Of a stretch of 7,059 nt of DNA, positions 6,353 through 7,059 are shown one piece after another (the first letter of the stretch is position 1; the number at the start of each line of letters is the position of its first letter). A program made the translations under genes and the position numbers. The notes below the pieces were generated by a model, which did no database searches, was not told the origin of the DNA, and saw only the letters and a program-made list of their open reading frames with translations. The stretch covers positions 1 through 7,059 of the forward strand of contig CAIYCP010000443.1 in the NCBI GenBank assembly GCA_903924715.1, read 5' to 3'. The DNA is from an uncultured beta proteobacterium (GTDB lineage Bacteria > Pseudomonadota > Gammaproteobacteria > Burkholderiales > Burkholderiaceae_B).

Positions 6353-7042
6353 ATGCTAAGCGTAAAAGGATTGCATGTCGCCTACGGTCAAAGCGAAGCA
6401 CTTCACGGAATTGACCTCGAGATTGGTCAGAAGGAGACCGTTGCTATTATGGGCCGCAATGGCATGGGCAAGACCACATTTTTTAAAAGTTTGATTGGTT
6501 TGCTGCCGGTTAAGTCAGGCTCGATTTCAGTTGATGGCTCAGATGTCACGCAAGACGAGAGCTTTAGGCGCGTGGCGAAGGGGATCGCTTATGTCCCCCA
6601 AGGACGAATGATTTTCCCAACACTGACCGTTGAAGAAAATATTCAAACAGGCCTTGAAAACGCCAAAGACAAGCGGATCCCAAACGAGATCTATGAGCTC
6701 TTTCCGGTGCTGTGGGAGATGCGGGCTCGCAAAGGTGGCAATCTGTCAGGTGGTCAACAACAACAGTTGGCGATTGCGCGCGCGTTGGTTACAAACCCCA
6801 AAGTCCTGTTGCTTGACGAGCCCACCGAAGGGATTCAGCCCTCGATCATCAAGGACATTGCACGAGCCCTGAACGACATTCGGCAATTACGCGGCATCAC
6901 GATCGTAGTGTCTGAGCAGGTGTTGAGCTTTGCGATGGATGTCGCTGATCGTTTGTTTGTGATTGAAGGTGGGCGACTGGTGTACGAGACCGCCCGCAGT
7001 GATACCGACGTGGGTCGGATCAAACAATATTTGTCCGTTTAG
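6353..7042 (+). CDS. urtE: Urea ABC transporter, ATPase UrtE
   Basis: This 229-residue ABC ATPase of the LivF type is the second nucleotide-binding subunit of the urea importer. Walker A is GRNGMGKTT (34-42), the Q-loop is Q83 in YVPQGRMIFP, the signature is LSGGQ (131-135) followed by QQQLAIARAL, and Walker B is VLLLDEP (151-157) with E156, followed by TEGIQPSII, a stretch typical of UrtE. The position normally held by the switch histidine is glutamine (VSEQV, Q189), as is common in LivF-type subunits; the heterodimer's UrtD has the histidine. The gene is complete, ending with TAG at 7040-7042. Only 17 bases follow, so whether further genes are co-transcribed cannot be seen. Confidence 0.95.
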   Translation: MLSVKGLHVAYGQSEALHGIDLEIGQKETVAIMGRNGMGKTTFFKSLIGLLPVKSGSISVDGSDVTQDESFRRVAKGIAYVPQGRMIFPTLTVEENIQTGLENAKDKRIPNEIYELFPVLWEMRARKGGNLSGGQQQQLAIARALVTNPKVLLLDEPTEGIQPSIIKDIARALNDIRQLRGITIVVSEQVLSFAMDVADRLFVIEGGRLVYETARSDTDVGRIKQYLSV

Positions 7043-7059
7043 TTGAGTCATATTTTTTC

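Noticed and set aside
7017..7058. Possible terminator after urtE: a 7-bp stem (GGA-CAAA with TTTGTCC, one bulged T) and a later T run
   Set aside because: The stem lies inside the urtE coding end and is AT-rich, and the T run starts about 16 bases after it, so it is not a convincing intrinsic terminator. The window ends too soon to judge.
1..7059. CRISPR arrays, insertion sequences, tRNA or rRNA genes, attachment sites
   Set aside because: No repeated spacer pattern, transposase frame, terminal inverted repeats or RNA gene was seen anywhere in the window.

Overview
The window holds a complete five-gene urea ABC transporter operon, urtABCDE, on the plus strand (2135-7042). Divergent to it is a large multi-domain membrane protein on the minus strand, read from about 1946 to base 1, where the window cuts it. 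The Urt proteins, moderate GC content, tight gene packing with good Shine-Dalgarno sites, and the pairing of a permease-type sensor with urt genes suggest a proteobacterium, most likely a betaproteobacterium of the Burkholderiales. This is a judgement from protein resemblance; there is no rRNA or other marker here.

Layout. Bases 1-1946 (minus) encode an NCS1-family (purine/cytosine/hydantoin type) permease domain of about 12 membrane segments, a cysteine-rich putative zinc-binding segment, two further membrane helices and the start of a coiled helix. The reading frame is uninterrupted and runs off the window edge. This resembles the N-terminal half of NCS1-fused sensor histidine kinases of Burkholderiales, but the kinase part is outside the window. 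Bases 1947-2134 are a 188-bp divergent intergenic region. It carries a perfect 18-bp palindrome (2042-2059) and a second copy with 16 of 18 bases identical (1971-1988). Both contain TACGTCA-like 7-base half-sites separated by 2 bases, the geometry known for NarL-type response regulators. Bases 2135-7042 are urtA (periplasmic binding protein), urtB and urtC (membrane permeases), and urtD and urtE (ATPases), with gaps of 36, 28, -4 and 9 bases. The window ends 17 bases after urtE; no urease or amidolyase gene is visible.

Working model. UrtA captures urea in the periplasm, UrtB/UrtC form the channel and UrtD/UrtE power import. The divergent permease-sensor may report urea, a related amide or nucleobase-type compound, or nitrogen status, to a response regulator acting at the paired palindromes. 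The transporter assignment is strong. The sensor-operator link is inference, and is the most interesting part of the window.
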